The position numbers and the translations under genes are program-made. A model generated the notes under the pieces. It did no database searches. It had not been told where the DNA came from and saw only the letters and a program-made list of their open reading frames with translations. Positions 6,324 through 13,922 of a DNA stretch of 16,424 nt are shown piece after piece. Within the stretch, counting starts at the first letter, position 1. Each line of letters opens with the position of its first letter. Source of the stretch: Candidatus Sabulitectum sp. (GTDB lineage Bacteria; Fermentibacterota; Fermentibacteria; Fermentibacterales; JCC-6); contig JAOZRM010000051.1 in assembly GCA_029940175.1 (NCBI GenBank), positions 1 through 16,424 on the forward strand. Reading direction: 5' to 3'.

Positions 6324-8602
6324 CAGAAGCCCTCCTCTCTCCAGATTATTGAAGCCAGTTTATCCGACCATTCCCCCCTCAAAGACCCCAGATCAACTGA
6401 CCAGCCATTACCGGAAACCTTGCATCCGCTGCACACCTTTCCAGCCACTGAAACAAATTCCGGGAGTGTAACATCTTCGACGAAACGAGGATCAACTTCT
6501 ACAAGATAACCCGGTGTCTCGGAGAAGAGAGTAACAGGATTTGAGTCGAGAGAGAACTCAATACCAAGCTTTCCACTGGCAAGTGCCATCTCCGCTCCAG
6601 CAACAGCAAGGCCGCCTCCACTGATATCATGTACAGAATAAGCTCTTGTGTCATGAATAACTCCAAGAACCCAGTCGGCCATTTTCTTCTCAAGAGAACC
6701 TCTGAAAACCGGAACTGTTCCTCCACGATGCTTGAGACAGGTACGGTAAAAAAGACTTCCACCCAGTTCATCTTTTCTTGTTCCGATAAGCAGGACCAGA
6801 TTCCCCTCTTTTCGCAGAATAATATCAGTAGCTTTCCTGTGATCATGGATCTTGCCGAAAACAGCAACGATTGGAGAAGGAGGAATAGCCTTTCCACCGG
6901 TGGACTGGTTGTAAAAACTGACATTGCCTGAAACGATGGGCAGAGGATAATTACCCCCACTGAATCCCAGAGCATTACAGGCACTGGCAATACCTGCAAC
7001 TGCCTGCTTGAACTGCCAGAATGCTTCCGGGTCCTCCGGATTTCCGAAATTCAAACAATCGGTAGCACACATGGGAGTAGCACCTGTAGCAACAACATTC
7101 CTTACCGCTTCGCCCACGGCGTGAGCTCCGCCAAGGAATGGATCAAGCTCACCGTACCAGGGATTTCCATCACCGCTCACAGCCAGTCCGGCACGAGAAC
7201 CCTCCACAGGAACAGAAACGCAGGAATCCGCTTCTCCCGGCCTGAGTCTGGTTACTCCCTGCACTTCCGAGTCATAGTATGACCAGATATGCTTTCTGCT
7301 GCACCCCGACACCGATGTAAGGATCTTAATCAGATCACTTGAGGGATCACATGGTCTTTCAGCGGGTTCCTGTGCTTTAGTTTCCACAGGGGATTCTTCA
7401 CGCTGATAAACAACGCCTTCAGTAATGTAGTTTATGGGTGTTTCCGCAGCATTCTCTCCCCGGCATACAACATTGTAAACAGGTTTGGAATTGAATTTTC
7501 CAATAACCGCCGCCCGACAGTGGGGAAAGAGCCTGGGCAACTCAAATTTTTCGTTATAAACTGCGAGAATATCATCTGCCACTGAAGCCGGTACGGCCAG
7601 GCCATACCTTTCCTGAGTTTCACTGCAGGCAATTACTTCGGGAGGAAGATTCTTTATGGAAACCGGCACTGCGTCCAGATCAACATCAATGCCCAAACCG
7701 CCATGTGCCGCCAGTTCACTGGTAACACAGGCGATACCTCCGGCACCAAGATCCTTGAATCCGAACTTTACACCCTTCTCAAAGAGCATATCAAGTACTG
7801 CCTGATTTGCTTCTGAAAGCACTCTTTTAAGAAATGGATCAGCAACCTGAACAGATCCCATCCCCTGTTCACCGTCAAGATCAGCACTGGCAAAAGTTGC
7901 TCCACCAAATCCCGTGTCATCGGTAGGTTTGCCTGTAAGGATAAGAACATAGGGCTCCTTGTGTGCCTCTTCAGGAACAAAGCTGTGTACGATCCGGTCA
8001 TGGGGCACCACACCGAAAGCCACCACATTGACCAGACAGTTATCATCATAGCCGGGGTGAAATTCCGTGTCGCCTCCCATATTTGGAACGCCAAGGGCAT
8101 TCCCATACTTCCAGATGCCTTCAACCACACCTCTTACAATACCCCTGGTTATCTCGCCCTTACTTCCCTCCGGGTCACCAAAACGAAGAAGATCCATTGA
8201 TCCTGTTACTCTGGCTCCCATGCAGTAAACATCCCGGACAATGCCCCCAACACCAGTGGCAGCACCCTCTACAGGAAGAACCTGAGAAGGATGATTATGG
8301 CTTTCATGAGCTACAACGAGATCCCATTCAACCCCTTCATGCCGGCAGAAACTAACCACACCTGCATCTTCTCCCGGGCCTATAACAACCCCTGGCGAGT
8401 CCGTAGGCAATGTGCGTAACACCGGTTTTGAACTCTTGTATGAACAGTGTTCACTCCACATTGTGTCGAACAGATGAAACTCCAGAGGAGTTGGCATTCT
8501 ATCCACGTAACCGGAAAGTTTTTCCGCCTCCTCCACGGTCATAGCCAATCCGCGGGAGGCAATAACCTTCCTTAACTCTTCCCTGTCCGGCATTCTTGAC
8601 AT
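6323..8602 (-). CDS. purL: PurL, FGAM synthase large (synthetase) subunit, small-PurL type
   Basis: PurL is the ATP-dependent synthetase subunit of FGAR amidotransferase, step 4 of IMP synthesis. The 759-residue length fits the Bacillus/Thermotoga small PurL (about 600-740) that needs separate PurS and PurQ. Motifs: WSEHCSYKSSK (49-59), HESHNHPSQVLPVEGAATGVGGIVRDV beginning at 99, KDLGAGGIACVTSELA near 283-298, NPWYGELDPFLGG and the second-half HDISGGGLAVAGAEMALA, all AIR synthase-like fold elements. The ATG at 8602 is preceded by AGGAAGG with good spacing and lies 12 nt after the GAF protein stop; an internal ATG three codons on is possible but less well placed. It is followed by purQ with a 1-nt overlap. 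Confidence 0.97.
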   Translation of the reverse strand: MSRMPDREELRKVIASRGLAMTVEEAEKLSGYVDRMPTPLEFHLFDTMWSEHCSYKSSKPVLRTLPTDSPGVVIGPGEDAGVVSFCRHEGVEWDLVVAHESHNHPSQVLPVEGAATGVGGIVRDVYCMGARVTGSMDLLRFGDPEGSKGEITRGIVRGVVEGIWKYGNALGVPNMGGDTEFHPGYDDNCLVNVVAFGVVPHDRIVHSFVPEEAHKEPYVLILTGKPTDDTGFGGATFASADLDGEQGMGSVQVADPFLKRVLSEANQAVLDMLFEKGVKFGFKDLGAGGIACVTSELAAHGGLGIDVDLDAVPVSIKNLPPEVIACSETQERYGLAVPASVADDILAVYNEKFELPRLFPHCRAAVIGKFNSKPVYNVVCRGENAAETPINYITEGVVYQREESPVETKAQEPAERPCDPSSDLIKILTSVSGCSRKHIWSYYDSEVQGVTRLRPGEADSCVSVPVEGSRAGLAVSGDGNPWYGELDPFLGGAHAVGEAVRNVVATGATPMCATDCLNFGNPEDPEAFWQFKQAVAGIASACNALGFSGGNYPLPIVSGNVSFYNQSTGGKAIPPSPIVAVFGKIHDHRKATDIILRKEGNLVLLIGTRKDELGGSLFYRTCLKHRGGTVPVFRGSLEKKMADWVLGVIHDTRAYSVHDISGGGLAVAGAEMALASGKLGIEFSLDSNPVTLFSETPGYLVEVDPRFVEDVTLPEFVSVAGKVCSGCKVSGNGWSVDLGSLRGEWSDKLASIIWREEGF

Positions 8603-8614
8603 ACTACCTTCCTA

Positions 8615-9775
8615 TCATTCGTAATAACCGTCAAACTCCATTATTTCCTGTGATCTTAATCGATTGAGCATATCTCTTGCATCAAGTCTTGAGCCCCCTT
8701 CAACAACATAACCTTTGATGCTCACTGCTCCCAGGAATTCTCCACTATCCAGCTTCAGCTTGGGCAGTTCACCACCAAGCTTCCCGGTTACAGATTGCAG
8801 CCCTTCCGCATCCGTTCCAGGAAGCAGCAGAATCAAGGAGTCTGAACCTGTTCTTACCCCAACATCAATGTTGCGAAGAGAAGCATGAATATGCTTTGCT
8901 GCAACTGTCATTATTTCTCTTATGTTCGGATTATCTTCTACTTCTGTTGAATTTACAACCAGCTCTATCGCAGCCAGTGCGCTGCCAAATCTTTCCACTC
9001 GTTCCAGCTCATTCTCCAGGGTAGGCTCAAGAGCTGAATTTTTGCAGAAACCTGTTTCCGCATCAAGGCTTGTGGATTTGCCGAAACGCTCAAGAACCCT
9101 TACATTCTCCAGGGCCGCTGCACCCACAGCGGCAAGAGCCCTGAGGGTTTCTTCTCTCATTGTATCAGCACCTCTGAAAGCCCCGGCGGTAATTACCCCA
9201 TAGAGAACGCCTTCAACCTGCATGGGAGCGGCATAATCCGGCTTAAACGCTGGGATATCACTCATTATCAGCTTTCTTCTCACCAGAACGCTTTCTTTCT
9301 CCAGATCACCTCTGAACAGCAGTCTTCCTGTCTCTGCTGCCAGCCCCACAAAACCATCACCAAGTCCCAGATTGGTTCTTTCCTCTACTACATCCTCAAG
9401 ACCGTTTGAAGCTGAAAGACAAAGCCTTGCACCGGTTCTGTCTGCAAGAAACACTGCTGTTTCGTCAGCTTTCAAAAGGCTCTGACAGGATCTGTTCACG
9501 AACTCAACCACTTCATCACCATCCCTGGCGCTGAAAATGCGCTTCACCAGGTCAGGAAAGAGCAGGATCAAGTCGCTCCCCTCCTGCCTCTCCAGCTCAA
9601 GTTTCTTTACCTTCTTCTCTAGAAAGGACGCTTCACTGGTAGCTTTCCTGGCCGCTCGGGTGAGCAGAACAGCGGTATCAGATGCCTCTTGCTCCTTCTT
9701 CTTGAGAAGGCTCTGGAAAATGATAAAAACAACGGCAGCTCCCACCAGCAACCCTGCTATTAATCCAACAACCAC
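8615..9775 (-). CDS. Membrane-anchored GAF protein with a degenerate GGDEF-like domain
   Basis: No exact family is recognised. The 386-residue protein starts with one hydrophobic segment (about 2-22), then a charged stretch likely to be coiled coil (25-66), a GAF-like domain (about 70-225, with LGLGDGFVGLAAETG and YAAPMQVEGVLYGVI), and a region shaped like a GGDEF domain (about 236-380). DAETGF (238-243) matches the DxLTGL opening of GGDEF domains, and ELERVERFGSALAAIELVV follows the usual pattern. The signature GGDEF is replaced by TGSDS (309-313) and the metal-binding Asp of the first strand is not evident, so cyclase activity is unlikely; a ligand-sensing or scaffold role is inferred. The start is GTG (9775-9773) after a purine-rich GGAAGGGGG. 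It sits between purB and purL, 28 nt after purB, which implies co-transcription with purine genes. Confidence 0.72.
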   Translation of the reverse strand: MVVGLIAGLLVGAAVVFIIFQSLLKKKEQEASDTAVLLTRAARKATSEASFLEKKVKKLELERQEGSDLILLFPDLVKRIFSARDGDEVVEFVNRSCQSLLKADETAVFLADRTGARLCLSASNGLEDVVEERTNLGLGDGFVGLAAETGRLLFRGDLEKESVLVRRKLIMSDIPAFKPDYAAPMQVEGVLYGVITAGAFRGADTMREETLRALAAVGAAALENVRVLERFGKSTSLDAETGFCKNSALEPTLENELERVERFGSALAAIELVVNSTEVEDNPNIREIMTVAAKHIHASLRNIDVGVRTGSDSLILLLPGTDAEGLQSVTGKLGGELPKLKLDSGEFLGAVSIKGYVVEGGSRLDARDMLNRLRSQEIMEFDGYYE

Positions 9776-9803
9776 AATTCCCCCTTCCCGCGAACCTCAG
9801 ATA

Positions 9804-11099
9804 TCAGCTGAGCTCAAGTCTACCCAGAATATAATCCTCGTTCCGCAGATGATTGTCTATAGTACAGATATGGCGAAGTTCGTCTTCGGGAACAACCCCT
9901 GTAACTTCTGTCTGTGAAAGAGCTGCATGAGCAAATGATTCACCACTATCCATGGCTCTCATGGCAATCTTCTGCACAAGAGCATATGAGTCTTCTCTTG
10001 TGAGCCCGTGTCTGACCATAGCCAGCATGATAGACTGGGAGAAGTAGCGGTCACCAGCATTATCTACATTGATCTGAACAGCGCTTTCCAGTATCCTTAA
10101 CCCGGATGCAAGATCTGCTGCCTTACGAAGACCGTACAGAGCAACCCCGCATGCATCAGGAAAAATAAACCTCTCAGCAGCGGAATGGCTGATATCTCTT
10201 TCGTGCCAAAGCGGAGTGTTCTCCAGACCAACAAGAAGGTACCCTCGTAAAAGCCTGGCAAGACCGCACAATCTTTCTCCCACAATGGGGTTCCGTTTGT
10301 GGGGCATTGCGCTGGAACCCTTCTGCCCTTTACCGAATCGCTCTTCAACCTCTCCCACTTCGGTCCTCTGAAGATGTCTGCACTCTGTGGCAAATCTCTC
10401 CATGGCCGAACCGATTGCCGCAAGTGCATAGAGGAACTGGGCATGCCTATCTCTTGCAACCACCTGAGTTGGTGCTTCCTCCACACCCAGGTTCAGTTTC
10501 TCGCAGACGTATTCCTCAACAGAGGGGTCAAGATAGGCATAAGTGCCCACTGCGCCTGAAATCGTACCTACACAGGAAGATTTCAGCCCATCTTCAAGTC
10601 TCTTCATACACCGAAGATACTCTGAGTAATGACCTGCGAATTTTAATGCCAGTGTAGTTGGCTCAGCATTCATTCCGTGGGTTCTGCCCATGCAGACAAT
10701 ACCCTTCGTCCTCTTGACCAATCCTGCAAGAGCTTCACCATAGCTCTTAAGGGCTTCAACGATAAGGAAACCGGAATCACGGATCTGCATTGCCATGCAT
10801 GTATCGAGAATATCGCTGGAGGTCATACCGTAATGAATATGACGACTTTCAAGACCCAGAGATTCTGAAACTGAGGTCAGGAATGCAATAACATCGTGAT
10901 GTGTGACTGCTTCGATCTCGTTGACTCTCTCTGTGTCAAAGGCAGCGTTCTTCCTGATCTTCTCAAAATCCTCCCTGGGAACCAGTCCGGAGTCACACCT
11001 TGCAGCAACGGCCAGTATCTCGATCTCCAGCCATCTGGAGTATCTGGCTTCAGTGGTCCAGATATTCGTCATTTCCGGTAAAGCATATCTATCAATCAT
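9804..11099 (-). CDS. purB: Adenylosuccinate lyase
   Basis: This fumarase/aspartase-superfamily enzyme removes fumarate from SAICAR (purine step 8) and from adenylosuccinate to give AMP. At 431 residues it matches the Bacillus/Thermotoga length. Visible are THHDV (66-70, catalytic-site H68), GMTSSDILDT (91-100), GRTHGMNAEPTT with H141, and the superfamily signature GSSAMPHKRNP (261-271) holding the catalytic serine loop. The ATG at 11099-11097 has GAGGAG about 6 nt upstream and lies 13 nt after the stop of the SH3 lipoprotein. It begins the purine part of the run, followed after 28 nt by the GAF protein. No missing residues were noticed. Confidence 0.97.
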   Translation of the reverse strand: MIDRYALPEMTNIWTTEARYSRWLEIEILAVAARCDSGLVPREDFEKIRKNAAFDTERVNEIEAVTHHDVIAFLTSVSESLGLESRHIHYGMTSSDILDTCMAMQIRDSGFLIVEALKSYGEALAGLVKRTKGIVCMGRTHGMNAEPTTLALKFAGHYSEYLRCMKRLEDGLKSSCVGTISGAVGTYAYLDPSVEEYVCEKLNLGVEEAPTQVVARDRHAQFLYALAAIGSAMERFATECRHLQRTEVGEVEERFGKGQKGSSAMPHKRNPIVGERLCGLARLLRGYLLVGLENTPLWHERDISHSAAERFIFPDACGVALYGLRKAADLASGLRILESAVQINVDNAGDRYFSQSIMLAMVRHGLTREDSYALVQKIAMRAMDSGESFAHAALSQTEVTGVVPEDELRHICTIDNHLRNEDYILGRLELS

Positions 11100-11112
11100 T
11101 AATACTCCTCAA

Positions 11113-11433
11113 TCATTGAGGCATCTCTGCCCCGGAAGTCAGCCCGGAGTAGATCCAGGCGAAAAGTGATTTTTCTGGAACATAGATCTTGTACCAGCCA
11201 GGTGCTTCACCGGTGACAAGAAGACTGTCTCCTGCCATCGCTGAACCGACTATGGTATACTGTGTACCCGGTCCCTGTCTTAGATTGACAACATTCCCGG
11301 TAACCAGCACTGTCTGAAAAGGGTTGGCAGCTGGAGTAATACCAGCTTCCGCTGATGAGTCCTCTGTAATAACCGTGTCACTACACCCGCAGAGTCCGGT
11401 AAGAATTGCTGCTACGTAAATTATATACTTCAT
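11113..11433 (-). CDS. Small SH3b-domain lipoprotein
   Basis: This is a predicted envelope protein of 106 residues. The N-terminus MKYIIYVAAILTGLCGC is a lipoprotein-type signal with the modified cysteine most likely C17 (lipobox L-C-G-C). After a short Ser/Thr/Ala linker comes a bacterial SH3 domain of the YgiM/SH3_3 kind, from about residue 43: NVVNLRQGPGTQYTIVGSA, then GWYKIYV and AWIYSGLT. Such domains often bind cell-wall peptides or mediate protein contacts; the target here is unknown. I chose ATG 11433 over an in-frame TTG at 11454, because GAGAGG precedes the ATG and the TTG would add seven residues (including Arg) before the signal and overlap the upstream gene. It lies 8 nt after ispH-ubiA and 13 nt before purB. 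Confidence 0.82.
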   Translation of the reverse strand: MKYIIYVAAILTGLCGCSDTVITEDSSAEAGITPAANPFQTVLVTGNVVNLRQGPGTQYTIVGSAMAGDSLLVTGEAPGWYKIYVPEKSLFAWIYSGLTSGAEMPQ

Positions 11434-11441
11434 TGATCCTC

Positions 11442-13157
11442 TCAAATACCGCAAAGAAGGAATGGGATCAATCCTGCCAGGGCAAGACTGCCGTCGGAAA
11501 TAACTCTAACTGAAAGTTCGGAAGGAAATGACTGCTTTTCAAGTCTCAGATAAGCCAGTATGAGAAAAACAGGTGCAACCACGAAACCTAGAGCACATGG
11601 CGGAACCTTTCCCATCACAACAACGATGATCTGTACCAATCCTCCTGCAGAGGCACATGCAAGAAGAATTTTTCTACACCTTACTGCACCAAGGTGAAGA
11701 GGAAGAGTATCCATTCCCAGCAGAGCATCACCCTGCAAATCCACAAGATCTACAAAGAGTGACCTGCTGAAAAACAGGAAAGCCAGTGAAACAGGCCAGA
11801 TAAGAAGTCTCAGGCTGAAATCAAGACCGGCAAGAGTCACTGCTGGAAGAATGCAGACAAGAAAACTCCAAGCCATGGTGAACAGAATCTCTCTGGAACC
11901 AGGAATAGATCGGAGCAGGTCGAAAAGTTGGTTTTTTCTTAGAAGAGGCAGGGCATAGAGAAAGCAGAAGAGAGTTACAACAATGGTCCAGAGCATCCAT
12001 GCAGTACCCAGAGTGAATGCAAGGACAACAGCAGCTAAATAGCTTAGAGCGGCCAGACCAAGTATCCGCCTGTCATGTGTCCGAAAAAACTCCTGTCTTT
12101 TCTGGCTGGTCATTGTTACCCGCCTGCACTCAAGAACCGCAGTGAAATTGGTAAATGACCAGAGAAGAAGACCGGCGGCAAGACCGGCAACACCCCAGTT
12201 ACTGCCTCCAAGGGTACCCCCCTGAGCAAGAGCGATGAGAACAGCGATAATGGGAATCTGCACTCCGGCGAAGACAAAATTTCTAAATGCAGTACGGATC
12301 CAGCCGGCTCCTGAGGACTGACCCTGGATCTCCAGGAGATGCTCTCGAACCTTCCGAATGCTCCATCCCGGGGTGGAAGCACCTGCTGACAGCAGAACCC
12401 TGCGGTACTCACCCATGGACTCCGGACTCAGCTCGTCATGTGTCTCAATCTTGAAAACAGGAAGACCTGATTCTCCGGCTATCAAAGCAAGTCTCTCTGT
12501 GTTGGCACTGTTCCTCCCACCGACAATTACCACAGCATCAACCTTATCCATCAGTTCTCTCAGCTCGTCCTGCCGCCTTGCAGTTGAATCACATATTGTG
12601 TTTGATGATTCCATCTCCGGCCATCTGTTTTTGAGCAGGGAGAGAATTTCTGCGAAAGCTTCACAGTTTTGAGTTGTCTGAGAGAGAAGAAAAGGCTTTT
12701 TTAGCTCGGGAAGAGCAACAGCCTCCTCCAGAGTGGAAATTACCCTGCCGGATGACCCGGCAGATGAAAGAATAGCTTTCACTTCATGGTGACCGGAGTC
12801 ACCGAAAATTATTACAGCATATCCGAGCTTTGACATTTTTGTTGCAATGGCAAGAGCTCTTCCAACTCTGGGACAGGTAAGATCTCTTAGCTTAAGAGGA
12901 AGCTTTCTTAAACGTTCCCGCTCCTCAACTGTAACCCCGTGGGTTCTCAAAAAGAGAGTGCCTCCACTCTCATCCCAGGGTTCAGGGGATGTTCCTACTC
13001 CTCTGTCTTTCAAGGCTTCTATCACCTGTGGATTGTGCACAAGAGGACCGTAAACGCGAAAGGGGCCCTCACCCCTTTTGATTTCCGTAACTACACTGTC
13101 TACAGCCCGGCGTACTCCCCAGCAGAAACCTGCGGTTTTTGCAACTATGACACTCAT
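11442..13157 (-). CDS. ispH: IspH (HMBPP reductase) fused to a UbiA-like prenyltransferase domain
   Basis: Residues 1 to about 278 are IspH (LytB), the [4Fe-4S] enzyme that makes IPP and DMAPP from HMBPP in the MEP pathway. The three cluster cysteines are present: C12 in TAGFCWGV, C95 in TCPRV and C189 in NTICDSTARRQ. YGPLVHN (H41), RTHGV, GHHEV, SQTTQ and ASTP (260-263) complete the active site. From about 285 to 571 the protein is hydrophobic with some seven to nine membrane segments and resembles UbiA enzymes, which transfer prenyl chains to aromatic or other acceptors. DLVDLQGD followed by GMDTLPLHLG matches the second Asp-rich motif. The expected first motif (NDxxDxxxD) is not intact; the corresponding helix reads WSFTNFTAVLE. 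The frame is continuous. The ATG at 13157 gives the typical IspH N-terminus, although no clear Shine-Dalgarno is visible; an in-frame TTG lies five codons upstream. The fusion partner's substrate is unknown. Confidence 0.9.
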   Translation of the reverse strand: MSVIVAKTAGFCWGVRRAVDSVVTEIKRGEGPFRVYGPLVHNPQVIEALKDRGVGTSPEPWDESGGTLFLRTHGVTVEERERLRKLPLKLRDLTCPRVGRALAIATKMSKLGYAVIIFGDSGHHEVKAILSSAGSSGRVISTLEEAVALPELKKPFLLSQTTQNCEAFAEILSLLKNRWPEMESSNTICDSTARRQDELRELMDKVDAVVIVGGRNSANTERLALIAGESGLPVFKIETHDELSPESMGEYRRVLLSAGASTPGWSIRKVREHLLEIQGQSSGAGWIRTAFRNFVFAGVQIPIIAVLIALAQGGTLGGSNWGVAGLAAGLLLWSFTNFTAVLECRRVTMTSQKRQEFFRTHDRRILGLAALSYLAAVVLAFTLGTAWMLWTIVVTLFCFLYALPLLRKNQLFDLLRSIPGSREILFTMAWSFLVCILPAVTLAGLDFSLRLLIWPVSLAFLFFSRSLFVDLVDLQGDALLGMDTLPLHLGAVRCRKILLACASAGGLVQIIVVVMGKVPPCALGFVVAPVFLILAYLRLEKQSFPSELSVRVISDGSLALAGLIPFLLCGI

Positions 13158-13201
13158 GTGTCGAAGATACAAAAATCACACCTGTTTCCGTTAGCGACTT
13201 A

Positions 13202-13831
13202 TTAAAAAGTCGCCTTAAGGGAACCCCATGTGGTAGATGTAAGAGAATACGGAGGATTGAGACTAACCAGTAGAGAGACAAAATAGTCACCACAGGCACC
13301 TGGAGTACCCCATGGGTTCCAGACTGTAAAATCATCACTGTAGTAACTGTGTGTTTCCTGGGAGGTCATCTCGTCACTGAGAAGTGAAGGCCACCCACCA
13401 GTGCTGAGCTCTGTGTTGGCCAGTACCCAGGAGTTAGCAGTTATGTGTATTATCGGCCAGTATTGAACACCAACAGGTGCGTAATGAAGAGCAGTTACCA
13501 GTGTTTGATCCCGGCGGAGAAAAGGACCGGCTGAATCGCCTTTCCATAGCTCAAGGTACACGTCAGAGGTGTCCCAGGCATAACCAGTCTCCATATGATA
13601 AAACCAGAACTTCGATTCCAATAAGTATGCGGAACAAATTCCGGGTATAAAATCTTCCAAGTTGAACCATACACCCCTGTACGTCCCTTCCCATGAGATA
13701 TCCGCAGGAGTACAGTCATCATACATTATCCAGAAAGTATCTTCGCCCTGGATGGAACCGGAATCAACTGCCGCCTGCCCGGCGAAAGCAGTAAGAGAAA
13801 ACAACACGAGAAGAGCAAGTGTACTTTTCAT
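13202..13831 (-). CDS. Exported protein of unknown function, paralogue of the 13923-14549 product
   Basis: The family is not recognised. This 209-residue protein has a Sec-type signal peptide (MKSTLALLVLFSLTAFAGQA, cleavage near residues 18-21) and then an aromatic-rich, low-lysine, probably beta-strand mature part. It is clearly homologous to its upstream neighbour along the whole length: YRGVWFN, ESKFWFYH, DTSDVYLELW, ALHYAPVGV, THSYYSDDF, the NPWGTPGACGDYF region, and an identical C-terminal decapeptide TTWGSLKATF. No membrane anchor or lipobox follows the signal, so a periplasmic, outer-membrane or extracellular location is inferred. The ribosome binding site is weak (AAGAAAGA). There is no room for a promoter between its start and the terminator at 13857-13887, so expression should depend on read-through. 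It ends 44 nt before ispH-ubiA. Confidence 0.85.
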   Translation of the reverse strand: MKSTLALLVLFSLTAFAGQAAVDSGSIQGEDTFWIMYDDCTPADISWEGTYRGVWFNLEDFIPGICSAYLLESKFWFYHMETGYAWDTSDVYLELWKGDSAGPFLRRDQTLVTALHYAPVGVQYWPIIHITANSWVLANTELSTGGWPSLLSDEMTSQETHSYYSDDFTVWNPWGTPGACGDYFVSLLVSLNPPYSLTSTTWGSLKATF

Positions 13832-13856
13832 GGCAATCTTTCTTCACAAAAAACAG

Positions 13857-13887
13857 AAAAAAGGCCGATTCCCGAAGGAACCGGCCT
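13857..13887 (-). terminator. Rho-independent terminator between the two exported paralogues
   Basis: On the minus strand AGGCCGGTTCC (13887-13877), loop TTCG (13876-13873) and GGAATCGGCCT (13872-13862) form an 11-bp stem with one G-U pair, closed by a UUCG tetraloop. Counting the last stem base, six T residues follow (13862-13857). It lies 36 nt after the 13923-14549 gene and 25 nt before the start of the next gene, in a position to reduce transcription of the downstream paralogue and ispH-ubiA. Confidence 0.9.
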
Positions 13888-13922
13888 CTACAATTCTCGC
13901 TAGCTATACTTCAGTCTGTAGA

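Noticed and set aside
13158..13201. Promoter for ispH-ubiA (TATCTT just before the ATG)
   Set aside because: There is no -35 match at 16-18 nt and the element would lie too close to the start; not supportable.
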